From Myxocyprinus asiaticus (taxonomy: Eukaryota; Chordata; Actinopteri; Cypriniformes; Catostomidae), in assembly GCF_019703515.2 (NCBI RefSeq), contig NC_059348.1, forward strand, positions 25,443,656-25,507,655: a stretch of DNA of 64,000 bases. Reading direction: 5' to 3'. Both the position numbers and the translations under genes were made by a program. The notes under the pieces are model-generated. The model had not been told where the DNA came from. It saw only the letters and a list, made by a program, of their open reading frames with translations, and did not search any database. Position 1 is the first letter of the stretch; each line of letters begins with the position of its first letter. Shown one piece after another: positions 1-11,744 of the stretch.

Positions 1-3000
1 ACCTATATTGTCCTGCCAAATAGGAAGTCCAGTACCCAGTTATATAACCTGCTGCCCACACTTAACTAACTTAATTTGATAAGCAGTCCTTCCTTCCACA
101 ACATATCGTATGCTTTTTCTATATCGAAAAAGACTGCTACCACTATTTCCTTATTTGTTTGGGCTTTCCTAATTTCAAACTCTAGGCTTAGAATAGGGTC
201 CATTGTATTTCTACCTTTGCGAAAACCACTTTGAATAAGAGAAAAAAGGTCTCTACTCTCTAGAAAATATGTTATTCTCTCAGTTACCATTCACTCCATA
301 GTTTTCCCTAATTGTGATGTAAGTGCTATTGGTCTATAGTTTGAGGGGATTGATGGGTCTCTCCCAGGTTTTAAAATTGGCACAATGATTGACTGTTTCC
401 ATGCCACTGGAATTTCCCTGTGTCCCAAACTTTATTAAACAACTTTAATACTGCAAGGAGTGTGCTGTCTTCCATACGCGCTAACATACTGTAACAAATG
501 TCATCTTTTCCTGGTGATGATTGTCAAGTATTTAAAATGGCCCTCTTTAACTCAAACAAACTAAAAGGTAAGTCTAAGCTTTCTTTTGATGTAGTTTACC
601 TTACATTTACACCTGTATTCTGTGCTAGTGTATTGTCCCTACACTGCCTAGCTCTTACTGATACATTTTCTGAACTGTGAATTTTCACTTATGTTTCTGC
701 CAAAAGCTCTGCTTTTTCTTTATTACTTACAGCTGATTTGTTGCTGCTTAGCAACACTGGTATAGTATTGTTTCTCTTAATTCCACTCATTCTTCTGATC
801 ATTCCCCATATGTCTTACAGCTGTGTCTCTCACCCTATCCTATTACAATACTGCCTCCAGAATGCATGTTTAGTTGTTCTTATAGTCTTCCGAACTACTG
901 CCTGTGATCTTTTGTACTGAATTAATGTTTCTAAATAATGGTGTTTCTTTAACTGTCTAAATGCCCTGTTCCTTCTTTTTACAGCTTGCCTACAATTTTC
1001 ATCCCACTATGGTACACTCTTTTTACCTCTGTTCCCTGATCCCATTTGATATTTCCTCTGCTGACTGTCTAATGACTGCAACCAATTTTTTTTATTGAAT
1101 TCATTCCCATTTGACATATCTTCTCTAAGTAAATGTTCACATCTGTCCTTACCCAGTGCTTGAAAGGTTTCCCAATTGGCTTTGTCTAATTTCCATCTTG
1201 ATATCTTTATCTCCTCTTTTTGTTGTACTTCTATTCCAAACTTGATTCTTATAGGTTAATGATCGCTGCCCATTGATGACTTACTAAACACCTCCCATGT
1301 TGTAACACCTGCAAGTCCATTTTATACCAATGTTAAATCGATTGCAATTTTTGTATTTGAATACTGTTATACCTAGTACCTCTCCCATCATTCATACATC
1401 CTAATCTCTTGTCCTCTAAATTCCTCTATGATTAATCCATTTGCATCCGTTCTCTTACTCCCCTACAGTACACTATGCACATTAAAGTCTCCACACCATA
1501 TTACTTTACCCTGTATTTGCCCACCCACAGTATTCAATGTATCAAGGCACATTCTATTACATGGATTATAATAATTACTTATAGTTATTTCATCCTTTTC
1601 TGATTACTATTGATTCGTGTTCTTTTCCTAAATTTATCAGATTATACCTAGTACCATTTTGCACAAATGTTGCCACACCACTACCTTTTCCAGTCATCCT
1701 GTCATTCCTAATTGCTGTATAACCCTGTATTATAAAATCCCACTGAGGTCTTAGCCATGTTTCCTGTAAGCATATTATATTAGGTTTATATAATGGTTTG
1801 AGACAATTTTTTTAAATTCCTGACCATTGGCGATGAGACTTTTCGCATTCCACTGTAGAATAATAAATACCATAATGTAGCATCACCCCGTGACTGTGAG
1901 CTAGATGTCCCTCCACATAACATTTCCTCAACTGCTTCCCATCCTAGACCTATGACTCCTCGATATTTTTCTGCTGATTTTACTATTATTTTGATTTTTT
2001 CAGTCTTATCTGTTTGTGCAGAACAGTTTATAACATCAACCATGAACAATACAAACTCGTTTCTCCCCACAATCAGTGTGTCTTCATTTACTTTACTACA
2101 TCCCTCACATGGTCTCATTTTGTTGCTCTCTGTACTTATTTTCTCAGCGTGTGATTTGCTTGGCTGCACAAATACTTTCTTAGCTGCTTCAGCATACGTA
2201 ATCCCATGGGAAATTTTCAGTTGCTGAACTTCTGCTACTCTCTTACTGGCCTCATACCCCCAGTAAGCAGGACTGTGTTCCCCTCCACAGTTGCAGCATT
2301 TAAGCTTAGCTCCTCTTTCACACTTTCCATATTCACGTTTGCCAATACATCTTCCACATCTTTGTTTGCCCTTGCATACTGCCGCTACATGGCCATACTT
2401 CTGGCATTTCAAGCACCTTAATGGCGGGGGAATATAGGGCCTGACATCATAGCTCATATACCCAATACATATTTTGGATGGTATTCTTTCCTCATTGAAT
2501 TTCAACATAATTGACAGGCTGTCAATTCTCTCACCATTACGAGTGGTTTTCAGGTGTCTTGCTTCTGCCACTTTCCCTCCCATTATATTTTCTTTAATCT
2601 GATCTATCGGCACACTTGTATGTATTCCCGAAATTACTCTTAGTACCATCTTTTTAACATTAATCAGTGTTCCTTGCACTCTCTTCCCTTCAATCTTGTT
2701 TAATTTGATAGCCTTTCCTTGTTGATTACTGTCCTTGCAAAGTATCAATAGTGATCCATTACGCAAAACTCTTGCACTCTTAACCTCACCCATCAGTTTG
2801 TTTATTGCTTTAGTTAGCTGAATTGGGTTCCACTCACCAAATGAGGCACCTTCTTGAACCAGTTTAATGATCACTTTGTACTCATTTCGTTCTCCTGTTG
2901 CTACTGTGTTTTGCTCATTATCAGTTTCTTCCCAATGAAAACTTGCATCTTGCTGCCTTTTTTATGCTTTCATCTACCATTAATCTTCTGTACATTATCC

Positions 3001-3240
3001 ACCCTGCATCATTCCCGGCACCTACTTCCATTCCTCCTAGCTCACTTCCTGATCTGTCACTTCCCTCTGCTATCTCCTGTCCATTCACAGCCCGGCTGTT
3101 TGCCAATCTTCACATCGACCTACCAGTGACACCTAGTGGTGTGGATACAACATCATTCAAAAACAATAGATTTCAGTTACAGATGCCATTGTAGAAATTC
3201 ACTATTCACAGTCAGCCATGATTAATTTAATCCAAGAGTG
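1..3240 (-). mobile_element. I/Nimb-type LINE, decayed, 3' part cut by window edge
   Basis: Non-LTR retrotransposon read on the minus strand. ORF1 spans about 3106 to 1790. It has a frame break near 2930 and a row of zinc-knuckle-like motifs (CLKCQKYGHVAAVC, then CGRC and CCNCGGEH at about 2280-2430). An ORF2 start at about 1873 overlaps the ORF1 tail and opens an EEP endonuclease domain (ILQWNAKSLIANGQE, then ICLQETWL at about 1740-1870). A reverse transcriptase block lies at 66-290, with FRKGRNTMDP and FFDIEKAYD carrying the first catalytic Asp. Between these, stops and frameshifts make it non-functional. The endonuclease and RT style match the RNase H-bearing LINE at 29.9-33.3 kb, so both are probably I-superfamily (Nimb-like). 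The 5' boundary near 3.2 kb is approximate. Confidence 0.8.
1786..3106 (-). pseudogene. LINE ORF1: zinc-knuckle nucleic-acid-binding protein, frameshifted
   Basis: Translation gives a basic protein. An N-terminal piece at 2921-3106 and the main piece at 1786-2874 (362 codons) lie in different frames, with the break near 2930. The reading continues in the main frame upstream of its first Met (ETDNEQNTVATGERNEYK). The centre resembles an RRM-like retrotransposon ORF1 domain. The C-terminal third carries CCHC-like knuckles (CLKCQKYGHVAAVC; CCNCGGEHSPAYWGYE, with Tyr where His/Cys is expected). In I/Nimb and Jockey-type LINEs such proteins coat the element RNA. The frame break and degenerate last knuckle indicate a dead copy. 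Confidence 0.7.
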
Positions 3241-3900
3241 AAATTGTCCAATAACAAGATGGTTACTGAGATTAAGCGAGTAGTATTCAGCTGGCCATGT
3301 GATTCTAAAATGGCAGCCCCCATAAGGGCGCCCCTGCCCCATGTACAATAAATCAGCTTTTATGTGACTGATATGACTAGAGTCCTCATCTCATGTGAGT
3401 CGTCCATCATTCTTTACATATGTTTCAAAATTACTTTCATTTCTTTAGGAGTAAAACTTTTTTAATGGGGAAAAAATTTACTGAGTGCACCTTTAAGTTG
3501 TACTGTTTTAATATAATGGAGTCATCTTGTGGCCCCATTGGAAGTTTGCTGAGGCCTCCTTGTTGAGAACCACTGATAGCAGAGCTGGAGTAGGACCTAA
3601 TTACTTGGTAACAACTCACTGTTTATGGAAGAACTTATAACACTCCGTTATAATGCAGGATGAGACTTCTCATAGCTGCATGCATGTTTGACTTCAGACC
3701 TAAAAACACAGGCAAGTGTAAAGGAAACACTGAAGAAACGAGAGGGTAACACGGAACCCTGTTAACCTGAGTGGGGCTTTAACTCAGGCTAAATTTAGGA
3801 CCACAGACAGCAAATTAGGTTGCTAGCTACACTAACTAAGAAGGAAACTGAGTTGGAAGTAAACTTACAAGTAAATATAGTTTTTTGAAAAATGAAAGAC
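3241..3900. other. Intergenic, no gene seen
   Basis: AT-rich unique-looking sequence between the LINE and the arpc5 promoter region. I see no ORF with homology, no structured repeat and no RNA gene. Confidence 0.4.
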
Positions 3901-4104
3901 AGCTCTTGGGCGCCTCCTACAGTTAGCCAAGAGATGACATGATATCTGACTGAAGGTGTTCGTTCAGGCCGCAGCCACAGGGGGCGCCTTCTATGCGGAA
4001 GTCCACAAGCGACCGAGCTGCTTCATGAAAGTCCTGGGACTACTCAGTACAAAACTAGATAAGCACATTACAAATCATTTTCCGATTGCGTGATCGAACC
4101 AACC
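3900..4104 (+). promoter_or_regulatory. arpc5: arpc5 promoter / 5' UTR region
   Basis: GC content rises just upstream of the arpc5 start codon (GGGGGCGCCTTC around 3978). An ETS-type core GCGGAAGTC lies at 3995-4003, about 100 bases before the ATG at 4105. No TATA box is evident, as usual for a housekeeping cytoskeletal gene. The transcription start cannot be placed from sequence alone. Confidence 0.45.
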
Positions 4105-7100
4105 ATGTCGAAGAACACGGTGTCAGATCGATTCAGAAAGGTTGATGTAGATGAGTACGACGAAAACAAATTTGTCGACGAAGAGGACGGCGGAGAAAAT
4201 CAGCTGGGTCCGGATGAGGCTGAGGTGGATTCTCTCATCAGATCATATCCTTTTTTAAGTCCTGTGTGATTACTTTTCAAAGAGCTTGCATGTTGCATGG
4301 CATTTTTATCGGTTGGTTTTTGGAAACACACTTCTAGTTTTAATTTGCAAATATTTGATATTTTATCTACTCACTGGTAGACGATATGGGTGTGGTAGTC
4401 ACTTTCATTCATTAGGTAAATGCACACTAACCTCCTCCCACAAGTAATTATCAACACTTTATGGTAATTCAAAAGTAATAAATTACTGCTGCCATCGTTA
4501 ATGCACGCAGTATATAAAGCTGCACATGATAGATGTGGCAATTACATAAAAACTGTCAGTCTTTGTGGTCGTGGGGTTGCTGTAGAAACACTTCCGGATG
4601 TCCGTGTCTTCCGGTTGCAAGCGTTTAATTCAGTTGCCACATTTTATAATAACAATGTAGTCAGTTTAAAAAACGTATGCATTATGATAATTTAAAGGAA
4701 TATGTGTGGTTCAATATAAGTTGATCTCAATCGACAGCATTCATGGCATAATGTATAAACATTTGTTATAATCCCTGCTTATCTTTAAATAATAATAAAA
4801 AAAAAAAAAAATCGAATTTACAGTGATGCACTTACAATGGAAGTGAATGGCGCCAGTTACACAAATGTTAAAATACTCACTTTTTTCAAATGTAGCCACA
4901 AGACATAAACAATATGTGTGTTAACGCAATTTTGCTTACAACCCTTTTCTGTGTAAACTATTATCCAATTTTACAACTTTGTGGTTCTGGTAAATGACTA
5001 TTTAAACAACATTACAGCTCAAATAATTTGAAAAAGTTTTATCAGAAGAACTAATGTAAGTGCATTTATAAAATTATAAGCTTTACATCATAAAAATCAT
5101 AGCTTTTCCTACCACTGCTATGCTGATGTTATGCAGCTCTACCTGTCATTCCAGCCTGATGACCCTACTGTCACAGCTCGTATCTCTGCCTGCCTCTCGT
5201 ACATTCCGGCCTGGATGAATAAACACTACCTTCAGCTCAAACTTGCCAAGACAGAACTCCTCGTGATCCCAGCCAACCCATGTGTTGACTACAACATCAC
5301 TATTCATCTTGGTTCAACTACACTAACACCAACCAGAACAGCCTGGAACCTTGGAGAGGTGGTAGATGATAAGCTTAATTTCACTGCACACATCTCATCA
5401 ACCGTCCGGTCTTGCAGATTTGCACTTTACAACTGCTACACAGCTCCTGGTCCAAGCTCTGGTCATTACAAGACTGGACTTCTGCAATGCTCTGTTGGCT
5501 GGCCTTCCAGCTAACACAAATAAGCCACTGCAGATGGTCCAGAATGCAGTAGCATGTCTGGTCTTCAATCAGCCTAAAAGGGCTCATGTCACCCCACTTT
5601 TGATTTCACACCACTGGCTACCTGTAGCTGCCTGCATCAAATTCAAGGCTTTGACTCTGGCCTTCAGGACAGCCAGTGGAACCGCACCCTCTTACTTCAG
5701 TTCACTTCTTCAGGTTTATGCTCCAACTCGCTCTCTGTGGTCTATGAACGAGCAACGCCTGGTGGTCCCATCACAAAGAGGCTCAAAGTCTATTACTCAA
5801 TCATTCACTTTCTCTGCTCCTCTGTGCTGGAATTAACTTCCAACTTCTACACAATCTGCTGTGACCTTCTCAACATTCAAGAACCAGCTGAAAACACATC
5901 TGTTCCGTGAGAACTTAACCAACCCACACTAATTGCACTTACTATTGAACTAAACTTGCACTTAATGTGCTAGCATCTTTACTACTACAGCCACTGTGAG
6001 AACTTGTCAGTCCTATACTGCAGATGTTGTTCAGGCTTTGTATGACAAATTGCTTGTGTCTCATTTGTTAGTCGCTTCGGATAAAAGCATCTGCTAAATG
6101 ACTAAATGTAAATATAAATGTACATTTCTGCCTTTAAATTCTCCAAAAATTGGCCCCATTGACTTTCATTATAAGTGCCTCACTGTAACCTAAAGTTTTT
6201 TTTCTTCTTTTCATTTTCTTTTTGTGGTAATCAACATTATGCCACAAATTCTCTCGATTAAGCTTAACTTGTATTGAACCTGGACTATTCCTTTAAGACT
6301 GAATAGTAAGATTTGAATACAGTCCGTTCTGAGGTGTTTTCCTTAGTGCAGTGTACAGGTAACCTGATGGGGGCTTTACAGGCGGTACTGAAGAATCCAC
6401 CAATCAATACCAAGAACCAGAATGTAAAGGTGAATTAAGCCTAAGCCACCTTAAAGTATCAGTCAAGCATGACATTTATAGCAAAAGCATCCTCTGTTCA
6501 GTGTCCAATAATACACTGCATTAGAAGTCCAATTATTACCTTCTACCAGTTTTGTAAGAACATCTGCTTGATGTATGGAACTAATGGGTTCATGATTCAT
6601 TTACTTTTCAAGGCAGTTCACTGTGTCTGTTTATGTGTTCAGGACCGGGCTGAAGGCCTCGTGTTGAAAGTGCTCAGCTCTTTCAAGGCTAGCGATATAG
6701 AAAAGGCTGTTCAGTCTCTGGATAAAACTGGAGTGGACCTCCTCATGAAGTACATCTACAAGGGCTTTGAAAGACCCTCAGACAACAGTAGTGCCATCCT
6801 GCTTCAGTGGCATGAAAAGGTAAGAGTACTGTATAGGCCTTGCTCACTGCAGAGCCATCTTTGATTTTTTTATGGGAATGACAACGAGGGTGTTTGGGAT
6901 AGACGTTCAGTCTCTTCAATTGGCTGTACTGCAGTTGAAAGTGTTTTTGGATCATTCTGCGGACAAAACATTGAAAAAATATTTTTTCAAAAACAAACAA
7001 GCAGACAAAGAACTCCAGACAAAAATTAGTTGCAGATGTGATCTAGGAGGTATATATAGCTTTATACTGTGCATTGAAGAGATGGTTATCCCTCACAGCC

Positions 7101-9850
7101 TCGTTTTTATTTCCGTTAAAAATCAAAGATGGCACTACTGTGAATAAGGTCTGGTTTGTGAAAGAGAAATTATTCATATTTTAGTCAATAAAGCACCATT
7201 AGCTTATTTTTTTCATTGAAAAGCAGAAGTAAATTGTCATCATTTACTCATTGTCATTACAACTTTAGATTATTTTCTTTCTTCTGTGGCACACAGAAGG
7301 AGATCTTAGGCAGAATGTTCAAGCTTTCAAGACAATGTTCAGTGATAAAAAGTGAACGAGGATTTATACTGCTCCAAAAAAGCACCATAAATGTTGTCCA
7401 TTGACTCAAACACTATATGCCAAGTCTTCTGAATCCATACGATAATATTGTGAAATAAGCCGCTTCCACCATCGGGCCGGACAGTTCTCATCACAAAACC
7501 ATACCATTCCGTGCCGATCTGGGCCAGTTGGCGCAGTTACAATTTCTTTTTCCACTGTGGTGCTGTGAAATCAGGAGAATGTACGTAACAGATCCATCTG
7601 TTGGCGACGGCGTGAGAGGTAACCATTGGAGCAAGTGCGGCGTGCTATGGAGGATGATAGCATATTCAATTTTTGGTACAGCTTTTTTTCTGTGGTTTTA
7701 CTCAGCTAACAAACAACAAAGACACGGACCATGATGCAAAAAGAAGAGTAAAGAGAAAAAGGCGTGAGGTTTTACATAATTTGCTGACAGTGCTGGGTGG
7801 ATTACTTGTGAATTTGTAATCAGTACCTGTAATATCAAATCAGTAATGTAATATTGTAGATTACATTTTTTGGGGGTAATCTAATCTGAATACTTTTGGA
7901 TTACTTCCAACCTAATTCTATTTTATTTGGTCACATGCATTTGAGTAGGATAATAATTTTAACATAAAAGTACAAAGAGGGAGAAAATGTATTTAATTCT
8001 TTATTACTTACAAAAAGAGCCTCACAAAAAGAGCTCCTTATGACATTTTTAAAAAAGTGCATTAAACATTGCATGAATGAAATAAACATTAAATCTACCA
8101 GCAATGACAGTGCATGGCCAAAGTTTATAATTCAAACACTGAGACATCAAGTTAATTTTAACTGCATAAAACAATAGCAACATTACGAAAATTAATGACC
8201 ATAAAATCAACAGCAGTGACATTGCTTGATCAAAGCTTTCATCTAAAAACACTGTGACAAGGTCTCTGACTTTGTTGAGTTCTCTTGGAATGAGGAAGCG
8301 GGAGCCAGGTGAACACTCCAATGTAAGTCACTTTTATTTCTCACTCTTTTCAGTGTCTCTAACAAAACTCAAATACTGCTCTTCAGCAACAAACTGATCA
8401 CACACATAAACACACTTCTGCATGCAACTCTCTCTCTCCCTCCAGCGGTCTGGATTGCCCTTTTTATCCCTCTCCGCTCTCACTGCAAACACAAAACAGC
8501 TGTTAGTGGTGATTTCCCACAGGTGTCAATCCTTACCGTTCTGTCTTTCCCGGCCTAGCTCTCTGCAAATGTCGCTCGGCCACACCCCCATCACCACAAA
8601 CACTTAACCATTACTGGTTACTTATGGTCCATCACCTATTCCAAAGTTGAGGTGCAAGATATTATCTTCTGAACAGCAACAATATTCTAAAAGCAGAATA
8701 TTTTAAAAACAGCAGAGTTCTACCGAGTCACACAAGGAACAATTGTGTCAAGTTTCATGCAGTGGAGCTTTGTTCCATATTGCTGCATATTTTTTGCAGT
8801 TAAACTATTGTGTACCCTGCAGGCAGGACCCTTAGAGATGGCATCCACTAGATCCTATGAAGCAATTAAGTTCAGTGTGTGAGCTGCACACCATTGGTGT
8901 AATTTCCTTCTTAAAAATTAAATGATCTCTATAAATCCTGTGGATAAATGTTGAGGTAGACTGCTCCATCTTCACCTGGCAGAATAGATCAGTTCTGAGT
9001 GCAATACACACAACACTCCCCCTCCTCCTCTCTTCCAAAAACACTCGAGGACTTAACGAACATATATCAGCGGTGTGTTGATTTGGAACAAAAAATTTAA
9101 AAGATTGAAAAAAAAGAATGATTAGAATGATCCATAAATTAACAATTTATTGCCATTGCCTTGTTAATCTGTAATCATGTAATCTGTAAAAAAGTAAATG
9201 TAGTCCAATTACGAGTATTTTAAAATTTAATGTAATCCAGTTACAAGTACAGTACTCGATTTTTGAAATCTGATTACATAATCCAGATTACATGTAATCT
9301 GTTACTACCTAGCACTGTTTGCTGAGGGCTTAAAACATAAAAAGGATATTTATTGACAAATTATTATGAGAATCAGATCAATATTTAAGTCCGTTTTTAC
9401 CATAAATTCTCCTCCCTGCCCAGTAGGGGGCAATATGCACAATGAATATCACCAGGAAACAAAAGAAGGACTTAAATATTGAACTGTTTCTCACCCACAC
9501 CTATCATATCTCTTCAGAAGATATCGATTTAACCACTTGAGTCGAATGGATTACTTTTATGCTGCCTTTATGTGCATTTTGGAGTTTCAAAATGTTGGCA
9601 CCCATTCACTTGTATTGAATGGACCTACAGAGCTGAGATATTCTTCTAAAAATCTTTGTTTGTGTTCTGCAGAACAAAAAAGGTTATGCACATCTGGGAT
9701 GGTATGAAGGGGAGTAAATGATGAGAGAATTTTCATTTTTGGGTGAACTATCTCTTTAACTACTGCAATGACTTCTGTCCTCTCTAGGCTCTCTCAGCAG
9801 GTGGCGTGGGCTCCATTGTCAGAGTGCTCACAGCCAGGAAAACTGTGTAA
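4105..9850 (+). CDS. arpc5: Actin-related protein 2/3 complex subunit 5 (p16-Arc)
   Basis: Smallest subunit of the seven-member Arp2/3 complex, which nucleates branched actin filaments at the cell cortex. Coding exons: 4105-4244, 6357-6429, 6643-6819, 9788-9850, giving 150 residues against about 151 in mammals. The N-terminus [20 protein letters not shown] is diagnostic, followed by [37 protein letters not shown] and the C-terminus [14 protein letters not shown]. Phases join cleanly. Introns 2 and 3 are GT-AG. Intron 1 has neither GT nor AG: it starts ATATCCTTTTTT and ends GTGTAC, the signature of a minor (U12-type) AT-AC intron. At that junction residue 47 becomes Ser, where I recall Gln in other vertebrates. 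No frameshift or internal stop; the copy looks functional. Confidence 0.95.
4692..6300. mobile_element. Palindromic MITE (family P), interrupted by a LINE
   Basis: The left arm begins TTTAAAGGAATATGTGTGGT at about 4692. The right arm ends with TTGTATTGAACCTGGACTAT then TCCTTTAAG at about 6298. The arms are long inverted repeats containing ATCAATCGACAGCAT-like and GCATAATGT-like blocks. The same family occurs at 25847-26231 and 50336-52288. No coding capacity. It lies within arpc5 intron 1 and hosts the LINE fragment at 5096-6122. Confidence 0.75.
5096..6122 (+). mobile_element. L2/CR1-type LINE, 5'-truncated 3' fragment
   Basis: Begins inside the reverse transcriptase at the catalytic box: [10 protein letters not shown] at about 5115-5145, where YADD has become YADV. 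A frameshift near 5440 separates two frames (5131-5460, then 5366-5836). The end of the RT and C-terminal domain follow ([32 protein letters not shown]). The 3' tail has GATAAAAGCATCTGCTAAAT followed by short GTAAATATAAATG repeats, as in teleost L2 elements. Inserted into the MITE within arpc5 intron 1. Confidence 0.85.
7205..7787. repeat. MITE-arm-like and unassigned intron sequence
   Basis: 7240-7330 resembles one arm of the 'TTAAAGGGATAGTTCACC' MITE family: CATCATTTACTCATTGTCAT, then TTTCTTCTGTGGCACACAGA. The remainder to 7787 (GC-rich around 7465-7620) is not assigned. All within arpc5 intron 3. Confidence 0.35.
7788..9317. mobile_element. hAT-type non-autonomous transposon with perfect 8-bp TSD
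   Basis: The left terminus CAGTGCTGGGTGGATTACTT at 7788 pairs with the right terminus ATCTGTTACTACCTAGCACTG ending at 9317; the reverse complement of the right end begins CAGTGCTAGGTAGTAACAGA. Both ends are flanked by TTTGCTGA (7780-7787 and 9318-9325), a perfect 8-bp duplication typical of hAT transposition. The subterminal regions are rich in repeated GTAATC/ATTAC motifs. No transposase frame is visible. About 8270-8620 has a different, pyrimidine-rich composition and may be a secondary insertion. Located in arpc5 intron 3. Confidence 0.85.
9375..9760. mobile_element. MITE of the 'GGGATAGTTCACC' family (family Q), partial
   Basis: Shows the internal blocks of the family (GAACTGTTTCTCACCCACAC; CATTCACTTGTATTGAATGG; TGTGTTCTGCAGAACAAAAA) and the right terminus GGGTGAACTATCTCTTTAA. 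Other copies are at 14402-16012, 36652-36935 and 45745-46418. It ends only about 28 bases upstream of arpc5 exon 4, so it supplies much of the sequence just before that acceptor. Confidence 0.7.
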
Positions 9851-11480
9851 ACTTCAGCACTGTGGCAGGATTGGCAGGGGGACTGGCTGGCACAACACCT
9901 CGTGGTCTGGTTTATGCCCATATGCCATACTGTGGAGGATGCTCAGTCACTCAGTTACGATCAAACAATACACTCTCATTTGGATTTCTTGCAGTGAAGA
10001 TATGCACCTTGGACCTGTATGTCAACAGAATGGTGATGAGAAATGTTATTATTGACCTCAGCACAGACATTTTAGCTATTATCAAAGGATATGCCTCTTT
10101 ACTTGTCTACTTCACCTCTCATACTTGTTCCAGTGTGATGACTGAACATGTAAAGGCATGACTAAATCATTACATAGTAATGCTAGCAATGGCATGTTAC
10201 AGTGAGGCACTCTGGCGTGTACTATTATTTGTGATCCGCTCCATCGTTTTGAGTCACTTTGACCTAAAATCACATTTTGCACTAAAGTAAAAGGAGACCA
10301 TCTCAGCTTTGTGATTAAATAATCATTATGTGTCTTCTCCAAACTGTTGCAGAGACTTTCCCTTTTACTTCCATGCATAAAACTCGTTCAGTTTCTGGCT
10401 CGAAGTAACTCAAAATGATGGAGCAGGTCACATTTGTTTTACCTAAGAAAATGATCCATTTAGTTTGTAGAGGATTTTCAGTTTGCATTCTTTCACAACC
10501 TCCCCATCATCTACTCCTTTTGAGAAACATAATCAGAGCTGGTCTATGGAATATGCCAAAATCAGTATTCACTTGGTTATTTTAGTTTGGTAGTACATGC
10601 TGTATTATTCATGGCCATGATTTCTTTACCACTTGCGTGCACTGCATATGTTAGTTCAAGGTTGGTTTTTGAATATAGCCTTATCTTAATGCCTGTGCTT
10701 TTAGGCAAGAGGGAGATTTCCTGCCCAAATTATTGTGGTAATAAGCTTGTTTTCCTTTATTGTTCCTTCAGTAATTCATGCAGCTTCTATGACACATCTC
10801 CTTGGTTTCATATCACACTGGGATCACATTTTGAGAGTAAAAAAGGGAATAATTTTTCTTATGTTGCAAAAAACTTTTTTATTGTCATAACTGTTAATTC
10901 ATACTAATTCATACTGTGTTTTTTGTACTCTTTACAAAAACTAAGAGTTTCTTTTTTTGTAATGCTGAGTGTTATTAAAATTGTCCACCAGAAGCTTGTG
11001 TATATTGATCACATTTTGGAACTTTGTTAGATGTTATCAATTACAGAAATAATAATCATAATCATAAACAATTTCTTAACATACTTTAAATTCAGACATT
11101 ATGTCAGGTGCTGATTATATAGCTAACCTCTGAGACACACAAGTGTTTGTGCACTCTCACATTTCCAACCAAACAAGGCAGCAAGCAGTCTAGCAAGACA
11201 TTTCTAGATCAGGCTTATGCTGCAATGGAGACATGTTAGAGTGCAGAGGTTGCTTCCACTGTGGTCTGTATATTTTTGCCATACTTGAAGCCATACATAA
11301 GCAACCCAAGGAAGTATCCACTTGTTCGTGAAAGATTCTTGGTGAATGTTCAGTTTGCATCATGCCAGTCAATAATTTGATTAAATGCGAAATATTATGA
11401 ACTAGTTTACCAACTGCCTTATCAAAAATTCCTTTTATATTGTATGGTCCTTTTGAAAAATAAATTAAATGTATTATAAT
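9851..11480 (+). other. arpc5: arpc5 3' UTR and downstream flank
   Basis: No coding homology follows the TAA at 9848-9850. An AATAAA polyadenylation signal lies at 11459-11464, followed by T/GT-rich sequence. A 3' UTR of about 1.6 kb is plausible, but earlier sites cannot be excluded. Confidence 0.45.
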
Positions 11481-11744
11481 TTCTGTTGTGTTTTTTCCAT
11501 CTGTATTTATTAATGGTACAAATGTATATTTGAGTTATGTCATAAAAGCGATTTCTGTTCTGTTGTTAGTCTCTGCGCCAACATGACAAAAATGCATTTT
11601 CTCTCATTTTAGTCTGAAATGTCAATTGTGCTTGCTTTATTTACACATATGATTTAAGTTGTATATTTAAATTTGAATGAACAATTATATTGACTGTTAA
11701 ATAATATAAAATATTTTATTTATAATTTATATATATAATATATA

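Larger units (their letters stand above)
4245..6356 (+). other. arpc5: arpc5 intron 1, apparent AT-AC U12-type intron
   Basis: The 5' splice site ATATCCTTTTTT at 4245 matches the minor-class consensus /RTATCCTTT. A branch-point-like TTTTCCTTAGT lies at 6337-6347, about 10-15 bases before the terminal AC at 6355-6356. Joining 4244 to 6357 restores the arpc5 frame (AGA TC|A GGT AAC). No GT donor that keeps the protein is visible nearby. The class is inferred from sequence, not from transcripts. Confidence 0.85.

Noticed and set aside
11190..11372. Short minus-strand frame downstream of arpc5
   Set aside because: Lies in the likely arpc5 3' UTR, with no homology or regulatory context.
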